A stretch of DNA of 64,000 nt from the NCBI GenBank assembly GCA_963747535.1, contig CAVVFX010000007.1, positions 310,001 through 374,000 of the forward strand, written 5' to 3'. A program made the position numbers and the translations under genes. The stretch is from CAVVFX01 sp963747535. GTDB lineage: Bacteria; Acidobacteriota; Terriglobia; Bryobacterales; Bryobacteraceae. The number at the start of each line of letters is the position of its first letter. The stretch's first letter is position 1. Positions 25,350 through 33,082 of this stretch are shown here, in pieces. The notes under the pieces were generated by a model, which searched no databases, was not told the origin of the DNA, and saw only the letters and a program-made list of their open reading frames with translations.

Positions 25350-26269
25350 GTGGCAATTCCCCACGCCGCGTGCGGCGCAAAAAACTCGTGCATGAGACGC
25401 AGCACCTCCTCACGCGAAAGATGCTGAATGAAATCGTCGGAGGGATGCCCTCCATCGTTCAACGTGGCGGGATCCAGGTGGTGCACGAAATCGGCGATTC
25501 GGTCAACCTCGCTCTTCATCCACTCATACCCCTGCTCACCGTTGATCAGCCCGGCTTTCACTGCGCCGCCCTCCTCTTTCGCCGACGGAACGGGCCAGGC
25601 CTCGAACAGCCATCCGGCTCCGTAGGGGTCGGCTATCAACCGCTCCGGAGCGTGACGCAGATAGGTGTTCACGCTGGTGATCATGAGCTTGTTAGGAAAG
25701 ACCATGGCCCAATCGACACCGCACACGCTGAACACGACGCTGGGCTGATGGACGCCGCTGGTGGTGACAAAGCTAATGCCATCGACCTTGGCAAGAATCC
25801 GCGCGAGAAAACCGTCGATACCGATGTGGCATGCGCCGCCGTCGCTGTGCAGCCAGAAGTGATTGGGCGCGTACCAGAGGTCGCGAGGAACCGCGATCCC
25901 GTTGACTGTGGGATCGTGCGACAGGCGACCTCCCGAGGTCTGTCCCGGAATGACCGGACGCGCGACGCTCAACCACAGGTCACAAAAGAGATGTCCGCTG
26001 CCGCCGCATTGTCCGGCCTGCTCGCTCCACGGAACATAGTGTGGAATGGATGCCGCTGAACAGTAGCGGACGTGACGTTCGTCGAGCAAGGGGCACTTGT
26101 CGCCGCTGGCCAACGCGATCCTGGCGTCCTGAAACGCGTGGCACTCGTGAAAGTTTGCCGACGTGCATCTTTCGCCGGCGGCGGGAGTTCCACTCTCGAT
26201 GATGAGTTTGCGGACTCCGGCTGCGCGACAGGATCGCACGCGGGCTTCCTGCAGGAAGGGACAGCTCAT
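25346..26269 (-). CDS. Cys-rich GcvH-like protein with duplicated four-cysteine module
   Basis: This 307-residue protein has two parts. Residues 1-100 hold eight cysteines in two copies of one module: Cys3, 14, 35, 43 and Cys59, 70, 88, 96. The first and last spacings are identical in both copies (C-x10-C and C-x7-C), and the sequence repeats too (CPFLQEARVRSC and CPLLDERHVRYC). Each module could bind a metal or iron-sulfur cluster. Residues 125-225 resemble glycine cleavage protein H (LWYAPNHFWLHSDGGACHIG, IDGFLARILAKVD), but no lysine sits at the lipoylation turn. The C-terminal 80 residues are acidic and helical. It overlaps the pentaheme cytochrome gene (ATGA), so it is probably part of the same complex. 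No signal peptide is seen. Confidence 0.7.
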   Translation of the reverse strand: MSCPFLQEARVRSCRAAGVRKLIIESGTPAAGERCTSANFHECHAFQDARIALASGDKCPLLDERHVRYCSAASIPHYVPWSEQAGQCGGSGHLFCDLWLSVARPVIPGQTSGGRLSHDPTVNGIAVPRDLWYAPNHFWLHSDGGACHIGIDGFLARILAKVDGISFVTTSGVHQPSVVFSVCGVDWAMVFPNKLMITSVNTYLRHAPERLIADPYGAGWLFEAWPVPSAKEEGGAVKAGLINGEQGYEWMKSEVDRIADFVHHLDPATLNDGGHPSDDFIQHLSREEVLRLMHEFFAPHAAWGIAT

Positions 26270-26280
26270 AATAGCGCCAG

Positions 26281-26535
26281 TCAGTGCTTCTCGCCGGCAC
26301 CGTTCCGCGGAGTCTTAATCGGTTCGCCGCCGTCCGCCATGGTCAAGCCCAATTCCGGCACGCTGAACGCGTGAGAGTCTTGGTGCGGCCGAACGGGCAA
26401 GCGATTGGCCAGGCGCGCGTAGACTTCACGAAAAGCAGCTTGCACTACAAAAGCCACGCACGCCAGCGTGACTGCGCCGAGCACGATATCGGTAATGTTG
26501 AGCCACAAAGTATTTGGATCGCTCCAGTTGAACAT
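26281..26535 (-). CDS. Small single-pass membrane protein, first gene of the respiratory operon
   Basis: ATG 26535, with GGAG nine bases upstream, gives 84 residues: MFNWSDPNTLWLNITDIVLG, one membrane helix at about 14-36, a basic stretch (REVYARLANR) that puts the C-terminus in the cytoplasm, and SFSVPELGLTM-like text (AFSVPELGLTMADGG). I recall no named family. It lies 11 bases ahead of the Cys-rich GcvH-like gene in the same direction, so it is likely a small subunit or assembly factor of the complex. Confidence 0.65.
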   Translation of the reverse strand: MFNWSDPNTLWLNITDIVLGAVTLACVAFVVQAAFREVYARLANRLPVRPHQDSHAFSVPELGLTMADGGEPIKTPRNGAGEKH

Positions 26536-26555
26536 ATGTTTTCTCCGCGATGACA

Positions 26556-26576
26556 AGGGCAATTGGCGGCCCTTTC
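26556..26576 (-). promoter_or_regulatory. Candidate sigma54 (-24/-12) promoter for the respiratory operon
   Basis: Read on the minus strand, AAAGGGCCGCCAATTGCCCT contains GG-N10-GC with TTGC at the -12 position; the -24 box matches only the GG of TGGCAC. The -12 GC lies 24 bases before the first operon ATG (26535). A sigma54-dependent activator gene lies just upstream on the same strand, which makes this position sensible. The match is partial, so it is only a candidate. Confidence 0.3.
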
Positions 26577-27550
26577 AGTAAGTAGTCGAGTTGTGAGTCA
26601 CTTGAGTTTTTGAGCCGGGCGCCGCGTGGCGGATTTCCAGACGCGTCGTGGGGGATTCGTCTACACGCGCCGTCCGTCAAAGGGCCGAGGCTGGAGGGCA
26701 TGCGCCATGGTCACCGTGGTGACAGATAAATAAAGCATAAGGTTAGCCTGGTAACTGCTTGACGGGCCGAGCCTTACGAATTCTCGGGTTCGTTTGGTCA
26801 TTTAGTATTTGGCGGCTCCGGGGGCGCTCCTGATCGGGATGAAAAAACGAACTCTCCGTCGATGAGGCAGGCGGAACCCGGTTGCGAGCGATTATGCGAA
26901 TCGAAAGCCTTGACCGCCAAAGCGCGGTCACCCCAGGAAATGAAAATTGGGGCCGAACACAGCTTGCGCGAGTTGTACGGACGTAGAAGAGAAAAGCCGA
27001 GGGCCGCAGGGATGAACACAGATGAACGCAGATAAGTCCAAGATTTGAGGTGACTTGCCACCCTTCTCGCACCGGCGTTGCGCGATATTTTCGGAAGAAG
27101 CCAATTCTGTCTAACTCCTTGAATTTTGCTGGCGTTAAGCGGGAGTCCTGGCAGTTGTGGCGATTTTTCTGCGCCGGCGCAAAATTGTGCACGATTATCA
27201 GACCGTCGCATGACGGGTTTGGCGATTTGGTGTTCAGTGGTTGCGTAACTTCCGTCGCGGTGGAGAATAGCAAGTTTGTCGGCATAACGGCAGACCTCAA
27301 ATCAGGAGAAGTCGTGCAAGCGTCCGGCGGAAGACACACGCGCGCTTGTCTACTTTCAGGCTGGCACGAGAGGGCGAGGTTTCTTCGGGGCCTTTGGCGT
27401 ATGTGGTTGTGTTGAAAGGGCGAAAAAAGGAGGAGTGCGTGGACCATGGCTCGCAACGATTCTGCAATAGGCGCGATTATTAGAAGGGGTTTTCCCTATT
27501 AGCAGTGTGGCCGCGCTGCCATATGGACTAGAACCTGTCACACAAGGCGG
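26577..27550 (-). other. Intergenic region between the regulator and the respiratory operon
   Basis: About 970 bases without a recognisable gene. It holds the long interspersed repeat at 26880-27106. The part next to the operon (26577-26760) would be the place for enhancer-type binding sites of the sigma54 regulator; I see ATGGTCACCGTGGTGAC at 26706-26722, whose arms GTCACC/GGTGAC form an inverted repeat around GT and could be such a site. Confidence 0.45.
26880..27106 (-). repeat. Long interspersed repeat, copy A (inverted partner at 46195)
   Basis: Reverse-complemented, this segment matches 46195-46422 almost base for base: the first 67 bases, starting AATTGGCTTCTTCCGAAAAT, are identical, and the following 140 differ at about ten positions. 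It includes CTGCGTTCATCTGTGTTCATC. Frames are open through both copies but lack a start, ribosome-binding site or known motif, so it does not look like a gene. The matching ends abruptly at 27106. Confidence 0.85.
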
Positions 27551-28936
27551 TCAACGCACTCCGGCTTCGACCTGCGCGCCGGTGCGCTCGATCTCGTACT
27601 TTTTGATTTTCTCGTAGAGCGTCGAGCGGTCGATGCCCAGCAAGCCGGCCGCTTCCTTGATGTTGCCCTGCGTACGGTCGAGGGTGGTAACGATGGCCTG
27701 CTTCTCCAGTTGCTGCAGCGTCATTCCGGCGGGAATCGCGAACCCTTTTCGTGGCTGGATCGCAGCGAGGAACGCGAAATCATCCTCGGCGAGGGTGTGA
27801 TTGCGGCAAGTCACAATCGCACGCTCCAGAGCGTTCTCGAGCTCGCGTACGTTGCCCGGCCAGTCGTGGTCGAGCAAAACCCGCAGGGCACTTTCCGAAA
27901 TATCGGTGATATCTTTTCCGACTTCGTGGGAGATGCGCTCGATCAAATGGTTGGTCAGCAGCGGGATGTCTTCACGCCGATTGCGCAGCGGCGGGATGTT
28001 GATCTCGATGACGTTCAGGCGATAATACAGATCGTCGCGGAAACGGCCTTCATGGACTTCCTCGGCCAGATTCTTGTGCGTCGCCGCAACTACGCGCACG
28101 TCTACCCGAATCTCCGTAGTGCCGCCTAAGCGATAAAAGCAGCGCTCCTGCAGCACGCGCAGAAGATCGGCCTGCAATTTCGGCGGGATGTCGCCAATCT
28201 CATCCAGAAAGATGGTGCCTCCGTTGGCCAACTCGAACTTTCCGCGAGTCTGCGCGCCAGCGCCCGTGAAGGCGCCCTTTTCGTAACCGAACAACTCCGA
28301 TTCGAGCAGCGTCTCCGCCAGGGCGGCGCAGGAAACGGTGATGAACGGTTTCGACGCGCGCTCTCCGGAGAAATGAATGGCACGCGCGATCAGTTCTTTG
28401 CCGGTGCCGCTCTCGCCGCGAATCAGCACGGTGCTGCGCAGGCCCGAGATTTCGGCGGTGAGTTGGAGAATCTCCTGCATGCGCGGATTCTTGGTGACGA
28501 TGTCGCGATATTGATAGTTGCGGTGCAGTTGTTGCCGCAGGATGGCGTTCTCGCGTTGCAGGTTCTTCACCTTGATGATGCGCTCGACCAGCAGCGAGAT
28601 CTCCTGCGGGTTACAGGGCTTGACGATGTATTCGAGCGCGCCCTCCTTAATGGCCGAGATAGCCGTATCGACCGTGGCATAGGCGGTGACGATCACCACC
28701 GGCGCATCCTTGTGAATGCGGCGGATCTCCATCATGGACTCGATCCCATCCATCCCACCGGGCATTTTGAGGTCGATGAAATAGATCGCATAGTCGGTCG
28801 ACTTCGCCAGATCTACGGCGCGTTTACCAGACTCCGCGGTGTCCACCGTGTAACCATCCTCGCCCAGCCAGGCGGCCAGCGATTCGCGCATTACTTCCTC
28901 GTCATCGACGACGAGAATCTGCCATTTCGCTTTCAT
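27551..28936 (-). CDS. Sigma54-dependent NtrC-type response regulator
   Basis: The 461-residue protein has a receiver domain (LVVDDEEVMRESLAAWL; phospho-acceptor Asp in IYFIDLKMPGG; Lys in EYIVKPCNP), an AAA+ domain with Walker A GESGTGKE, the sigma54 contact loop KGAFTGAGAQTRG, Walker B GGTIFLDEIGD and the arginine-finger region, and a C-terminal Fis-type helix-turn-helix (IKEAAGLLGIDRSTLYEKIK). It therefore activates sigma54 promoters. Its ATG overlaps the archaemetzincin stop (ATGA), and the sensor kinase gene lies just before that, so the three form one unit. The most likely target is the respiratory operon directly downstream. Confidence 0.93.
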   Translation of the reverse strand: MKAKWQILVVDDEEVMRESLAAWLGEDGYTVDTAESGKRAVDLAKSTDYAIYFIDLKMPGGMDGIESMMEIRRIHKDAPVVIVTAYATVDTAISAIKEGALEYIVKPCNPQEISLLVERIIKVKNLQRENAILRQQLHRNYQYRDIVTKNPRMQEILQLTAEISGLRSTVLIRGESGTGKELIARAIHFSGERASKPFITVSCAALAETLLESELFGYEKGAFTGAGAQTRGKFELANGGTIFLDEIGDIPPKLQADLLRVLQERCFYRLGGTTEIRVDVRVVAATHKNLAEEVHEGRFRDDLYYRLNVIEINIPPLRNRREDIPLLTNHLIERISHEVGKDITDISESALRVLLDHDWPGNVRELENALERAIVTCRNHTLAEDDFAFLAAIQPRKGFAIPAGMTLQQLEKQAIVTTLDRTQGNIKEAAGLLGIDRSTLYEKIKKYEIERTGAQVEAGVR

Positions 28937-29526
28937 GTTTCTCCTTTAAATTCTTGATCTGCGGCTGCTTCGCAGCCGGGCAGACCACCCAAAACGATGG
29001 TCTGCCCCACGGAGAGCAGGCGGCCGCAGGAATGACAAAACCCGGCGGTCTTCCGATCCACTTCCTGGATACTGGTGGCGAGGCTCATCACGCACTCGCG
29101 ATCCGGACAGTGGATCAAGCCAAAACTATGCCCCAACTCGTGCCCAATCTCTTTCCGCAGCCTGCCTTCGAGCAAATCCGGGTCGGGTGCGACACCATAG
29201 AATTCCTGACGCAGACGAGCCAGGCTCACTAAGGCGATGCGTCCGCGAAGTTGCGCCTGCCCGAAGACGAAGGTCAACATCGGAATGAAGAGATCGCATT
29301 CAGTCAGGCCGAGCAGCCGGTCCGCGTCATCCGGAAGCCTGCGCGCGAGAGCCAGCATGAACGCGACGGAGCTGAACTGATTGCGCCGGGCGTCGAAAGC
29401 ACCGTGCGGGATGGCGAGGGGAGTTGCGGGCTGCACTTCAGCGCCGAAGCGCTGTTGAATGAAGCGGCCGGCGTCCGCGAGCACGCCGGGGTCAACCGCT
29501 CCGATAGTGGCGATCGCGATCTTCAC
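28933..29526 (-). CDS. Archaemetzincin-type zinc metalloprotease with repeat-encoded C-terminus
   Basis: Start GTG 29526 overlaps the kinase stop (GTGA). The 197-residue product carries the metzincin zinc site HELGHSFGLIHC followed by the archaemetzincin signature of cysteines and methionine (CPDRECVMSLA, then FCHSCGRLL), which bind a second zinc. Archaemetzincins (AMZ) occur in archaea and scattered bacteria; their substrates are mostly unknown. Placement between a sensor kinase and its regulator is unusual. Residues from about 166 to the end (GQTIVLGGLPGCEAAAD and on) are encoded by REP-like copy 4, so the native C-terminus probably ended near GRLL. No signal peptide: cytoplasmic. Confidence 0.85.
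   Translation of the reverse strand: MKIAIATIGAVDPGVLADAGRFIQQRFGAEVQPATPLAIPHGAFDARRNQFSSVAFMLALARRLPDDADRLLGLTECDLFIPMLTFVFGQAQLRGRIALVSLARLRQEFYGVAPDPDLLEGRLRKEIGHELGHSFGLIHCPDRECVMSLATSIQEVDRKTAGFCHSCGRLLSVGQTIVLGGLPGCEAAADQEFKGET
28964..29012 (+). repeat. REP-like palindromic element, copy 4, inside the archaemetzincin 3' end
   Basis: GCTGCTTCGCAGC, then GGGCAGACCA / TGGTCTGCCC around CCCAAAACGA, tail CCACGG. Same orientation as the other copies. It lies wholly within the last 30 codons of the minus-strand archaemetzincin gene. Confidence 0.8.
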
Positions 29527-31187
29527 ATACCCTGCCTGACGGCTTCCGGTGAGACAGGACCGGACGGCGAGTCGGCGGCGGCGAGGGGCAGCGACACGGT
29601 GAACACGGTTCCCTGCCCCATCTGGCTTTTCACATCGATGTCACCATCGTGCGCCTGGATGATTCCGTAGACCACAGCGAGCCCGAGTCCGACGCCCTTG
29701 CCTTCCGGCTTGGTGGTGAAGAACGGGTCGAAAATCTTACGCAGATTCTCCGGCGCGATGCCTTCGCCGTTATCCTGCACCAGCAACTCGACCTGCTGAC
29801 CGTCGTCGGAACGCCGCGTACGGACAGATACCGTCGATCCCTGGCGGGCATGAGTCGCTTCGGCCGCATTCAACACGAGGTTGAGGATCACTTGCTGGAT
29901 CTGCGAAGAATCGCATTTGACAGGCGGAAGATCGGGCGCCAGTTGGAGGTCGACCTGAGTCTCGTTCAGCTTGAGTTTGTGGCCGACGAGCGACACGGTA
30001 GTCCTGACCACCTGGTTCAAATCAGCGGCGGACCGTTGGGGCTTGGAGCGGCGGGAGAAGGCCAGCAGGTCGCAAACGATGCGGCCGACACGCGAGGTCT
30101 CCTGGCTGATCCTCGCCAGGTATTTTTTGCATTCCTCTTCGCGTCCGGGAGGTACCTTGCCTTCCTTCATGATCCGCTCCAGCAGCATGGAGAGGTTGAG
30201 CACGCCGGAGATGGGGTTGTTGATTTCGTGGGCAACGCTCGCGGCGAGTTGTCCAAGCGACGCGAGCCGGTCGTTGTGCAGAAGCTTCTGGTGTGCGGCT
30301 TTCAACTGTTCGGTCCGTTCCGCGACCCGGGCTTCGAGCAGATTGGCGGACTCATTCAGTTCACGCAGCGCCGTCCGGAGACGGACTCGCATGATGTTGA
30401 ACGATTCTTCCAGCTCCTCGAGTTCCTGGCTTTTATTGCGGATGGAAATGGGGTTGTCGAGGTCCATTTTGGCGACCGATTTCGTGCCTGCGATCAGGTC
30501 GCGGATGGGAACCCCGACGAATCTGCGGATGAGAAGCACGATCATGCTGCCCGCGAGAAGAATCTGGAAGACGGCGGTGATGATCACGTTGCCTCGCATG
30601 GTGGCGGCTTCCTGGTCCAATACGTCCAGCCGCAGCGCGACGTCCAGGACACCGAGGACGCGAACCTTTTCGGGATGCGCGTGGCACTCTGCCTGGCTGC
30701 ACGACCGTTCGTTATAAATGGTCGTGGCAACGTTCAAGCTGTGATAGCCGTCGGTCGAGGTGACGATCCGCACGCCGTCTCCGGGCGCGGTCTGTTGGGG
30801 CCGCGACCCGGCTTGCTGCACGGGATGCAGACCTGAGCGGGGAAGCTGGTGGCATACCTGGCAACCGCCGGCGTTGATCATGCGAGCTTCGGCCGCGTCG
30901 GTGGAGAAGGTGAGCTGGCCCTCGCTGTTGAACATGCGGATACGGTCGATGCCTTGCTTTTCGGCGATCGTCCCCATGATCTGGTAGGCGGAGCCGCGGT
31001 CGTCGGCTAGCATGGAGTGCCAGGTTGCGCTGGTGATACTTTTGGATAGCTGATCCGCGCCGAGAATCATGGTGCGCAGGAGTTGGCTCTGCTGCGCGCG
31101 CTGAAGAGTATACCCGGAGATGGCGGCGATCAGTACGACGATGATCGTGAGCGAGACGCTCAACTTAAACGCCAGTCCGCGGGGCAT
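29523..31187 (-). CDS. Membrane sensor histidine kinase with periplasmic c-type heme-like motifs
   Basis: I prefer ATG 31187 (preceded by GGGGGG) over GTG 31220. The 554-residue protein has a membrane helix at about 8-28, a periplasmic domain of some 175 residues, a second helix (VFQILLAGSMIVLLIRRF), HAMP, coiled coil, HisKA (SVAHEINNPISGVLNLSMLL) and HATPase with VQDNGEGI and GVGLGLAVVYGI. The periplasmic domain carries CQVCH (109-113) and CSQAECH (163-169, a C-x4-C-H form), so it may bind one or two hemes c and sense redox state or a gas. Such heme c sensors are known in metal- and sulfur-respiring bacteria. It is the first gene of the kinase-protease-regulator unit. Confidence 0.88.
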   Translation of the reverse strand: MPRGLAFKLSVSLTIIVVLIAAISGYTLQRAQQSQLLRTMILGADQLSKSITSATWHSMLADDRGSAYQIMGTIAEKQGIDRIRMFNSEGQLTFSTDAAEARMINAGGCQVCHQLPRSGLHPVQQAGSRPQQTAPGDGVRIVTSTDGYHSLNVATTIYNERSCSQAECHAHPEKVRVLGVLDVALRLDVLDQEAATMRGNVIITAVFQILLAGSMIVLLIRRFVGVPIRDLIAGTKSVAKMDLDNPISIRNKSQELEELEESFNIMRVRLRTALRELNESANLLEARVAERTEQLKAAHQKLLHNDRLASLGQLAASVAHEINNPISGVLNLSMLLERIMKEGKVPPGREEECKKYLARISQETSRVGRIVCDLLAFSRRSKPQRSAADLNQVVRTTVSLVGHKLKLNETQVDLQLAPDLPPVKCDSSQIQQVILNLVLNAAEATHARQGSTVSVRTRRSDDGQQVELLVQDNGEGIAPENLRKIFDPFFTTKPEGKGVGLGLAVVYGIIQAHDGDIDVKSQMGQGTVFTVSLPLAAADSPSGPVSPEAVRQGM

Positions 31188-31347
31188 CCAACGACCCCCC
31201 CGGATGGCTTGAAGGATCACCTACCAGTATGACATTTGTCAGGAAAGCGTCGTCCCGCCGTCCGTTACCCGTTATCAATTTTTGTCAGCGGATGTTGCGC
31301 GGCCGGGCACTTTTGCCAAACCGCCGCTGGCAGTTTTGTCAAACGGG

Positions 31348-31358
31348 CTGCTGCGCAG
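31348..31358 (+). repeat. Partial REP-like element
   Basis: GCTGCGCAGCC matches the first part of the REP-like repeat; the GGGCAGACCA hairpin is missing. It lies in the spacer upstream of the sensor kinase gene, near similar fragments (GCGCGGCCGGGCA at 31298). Confidence 0.4.
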
Positions 31359-31461
31359 CCGAAAGCGTGTGCACCGTGGTATTGCTTCATGGTGTTTTTC
31401 CTTTGCGGGGATCGCTGAGAGAACCACTTCGGGCAGAAATCCAATCTGCTACCATCACCCC

Positions 31462-31572
31462 GTGGCAAACCGCACCGAACCCAAGACCGCCAGCCAGTGG
31501 ATACGATACATCGTCGTAGCCGCCATCGCGCTGTACCTCGTGTGGTGGATGTTGCGCGTCTATGTGCTCTGA
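31462..31572 (+). CDS. Possible 36-residue single-pass membrane peptide
   Basis: From GTG 31462 the frame reads (V)ANRTEPKTASQWIRYIVVAA followed by IALYLVWWMLRVYVL: a polar N-terminus and one membrane helix, a convincing shape for a small membrane protein. There is no good ribosome-binding site and I know no family. It could be a chance hydrophobic frame. Confidence 0.3.
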   Translation: MANRTEPKTASQWIRYIVVAAIALYLVWWMLRVYVL

Positions 31573-31957
31573 GGCGGACCGGACCTGGATCTGCCCGAGG
31601 ACCGCATGCGTTGTCGCTGAGGCCTGCCGCTGATTGAGAGGTTCTGGGGTGAGAAACTTGTTTTTGAGCAGGCGTGAATGGCCCGCCTGTCGCGAACTGG
31701 TAGCGCATTGACCGTTCACGCTGGGGAGGTTTCCGAACGTGATCCCTCCTTGTTGGCCGGTGTTCGTCCGGTAACCTATTACGGTTCATAAGGCGCTTCT
31801 GATATTTACAAAAGATAACAGTGAATGGCTGATTTACAAGGCGTATACTCGCGTACACGCAGCCATGCTCACTGGTACTCAAGTGTCTAAAACGGGCCAA
31901 AGGCCGGCTTCCATTCTTCCCAGTCTTACGAGGTTCTGCCTGTCGAGGAATGGACGG
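31573..31957 (+). other. Intergenic region before the TPR lipoprotein
   Basis: No gene is supported. The AT-rich part 31800-31850 (TGATATTTACAAAAGATAACAG) is the likely promoter zone for the lipoprotein gene. Confidence 0.4.
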
Positions 31958-32779
31958 ATGAGAGCGGCGTTGAGAATCGCGCTTCCATTGTTGGCGGCAG
32001 CCGTGGTCCTTTTGCTCGGGGGGTGCGCACGGATGGCCCATTCCTGGTACCTGAGTGGCTGTGACCGCGATATCGAGAATTCAACGAAGGCTATCGAGGG
32101 CGCTCGCGATGACGCCCGGCGCGCGGCGGCATACGCACAACGGGGCAGGGCCTACTCCGAGAAAGCCCGCTCCTCCCGCCTCTTCAAGCTCATTCTCGCG
32201 GATGAATGCAGCCGCTTGTTCGGTCTGGCCGTCCATGACCATGACCAGGCCGTGGCGCTCAGCCCCGGTAGCGCGGAGATGTATTTCTCCCGCGGGCAGA
32301 CTTATTACGATCGCGCCACCGTGGAGGAGAGCAAGGATGCGAAGCCCTGGTTCAACTCAGCAGCGGTCGATTTCGAGAAGGCTGTCGAAAAAGACGGCCG
32401 TTACTACAGGGCGTTGGACATGCTCGGCGTGGTTCACACGCAGACCGGCGAATTGGATTTGGCCATCACCGATTTCACGGCGGAAATGGCGCTCAATCCG
32501 TTGGGCAAGGCGAGGCTGACCGACGCCTACTGTGTCCGCGGGTCCTCGAACCAGGGAGCCAAAAAGTACGATGCAGCCATCGCAGATTACGAGAAGTCGA
32601 TCGCGTTCGGCGCGCCCGGGGACGGCTGCTCGTGCGACCCTTATAATCAGCTGATCGCACTCTGCGTTGAGAGCCGGCGATACGATAAGGGCTGGGAAGT
32701 CGTCCGCAAAGCACAGAAGGCCGGGATTTGGATCGTGCCCGAATTCGTGGAGTCATTGAAAAAGGACTCCCGGCCGTAG
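31958..32779 (+). CDS. TPR-repeat lipoprotein
   Basis: Start at ATG 31958 gives 273 residues with a lipoprotein signal (LPLLAAAVVLLLGGC). The rest is helical with recognisable TPR-like units: AAAYAQRGRAYSEKAR, AEMYFSRGQTYYDRAT, YRALDMLGVVHTQTGELDLA and YCVRGSSNQGAKKYDAAIADYEKS. It is probably an outer- or inner-membrane-anchored scaffold; partners unknown. The upstream in-frame ATG (31865) would place 31 residues before the signal and is unlikely. Confidence 0.75.
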   Translation: MRAALRIALPLLAAAVVLLLGGCARMAHSWYLSGCDRDIENSTKAIEGARDDARRAAAYAQRGRAYSEKARSSRLFKLILADECSRLFGLAVHDHDQAVALSPGSAEMYFSRGQTYYDRATVEESKDAKPWFNSAAVDFEKAVEKDGRYYRALDMLGVVHTQTGELDLAITDFTAEMALNPLGKARLTDAYCVRGSSNQGAKKYDAAIADYEKSIAFGAPGDGCSCDPYNQLIALCVESRRYDKGWEVVRKAQKAGIWIVPEFVESLKKDSRP

Positions 32780-32791
32780 AAGTGAATTACA

Positions 32792-32822
32792 TTTGGCCGA
32801 AGGTCGCGTTATACCGGCCAAA
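32792..32822 (+). terminator. Hairpin after the TPR lipoprotein gene
   Basis: TTTGGCCG (32792-32799) and CGGCCAAA (32815-32822) can pair with a 15-base loop. No T run follows, so it may be a weak or factor-dependent terminator. Confidence 0.35.
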
Positions 32823-32940
32823 GGACCGAATGGGGGCTCTCTCATATGAGGCGCGGGAACGGCGCATGAAGTAGCAATGCTACAAATTGAACTTCCGTCA
32901 AAGTCGCGATTCGAGACGATTCGGCATCATCACGTTGATC

Positions 32941-33082
32941 CTCTGCGTCCTCCGCGGTTCTCGGCGCCTCCGCGTTTAAGATTTCGCGCCGGGGCTCCAG
33001 GTCCCTGATGAGGTACGCAAGTCCGCTTACCCGCGTGCTGACTTTAACGCGGAGGCGCCGAGAACCGCGGAGAACGCAGAAC
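32941..33082. repeat. Inverted repeat with 38-base arms (CTCCGCG/CGCGGAG type)
   Basis: Arm 32941-32980 (containing CCGCGGTTCTCGGCGCCTCC) pairs with 33043-33082 with about two to three mismatches, around a 62-base loop. A similar but diverged pair is at 44631-44780. Such elements occur between genes and could form long stem-loops in RNA. Confidence 0.75.

Noticed and set aside
26743..27456. 237-codon minus frame across long repeat copy A, and its match at 46147-46485
   Set aside because: The shared peptide comes from DNA-level repeat identity; no start, no motif, and frames diverge outside the repeat.
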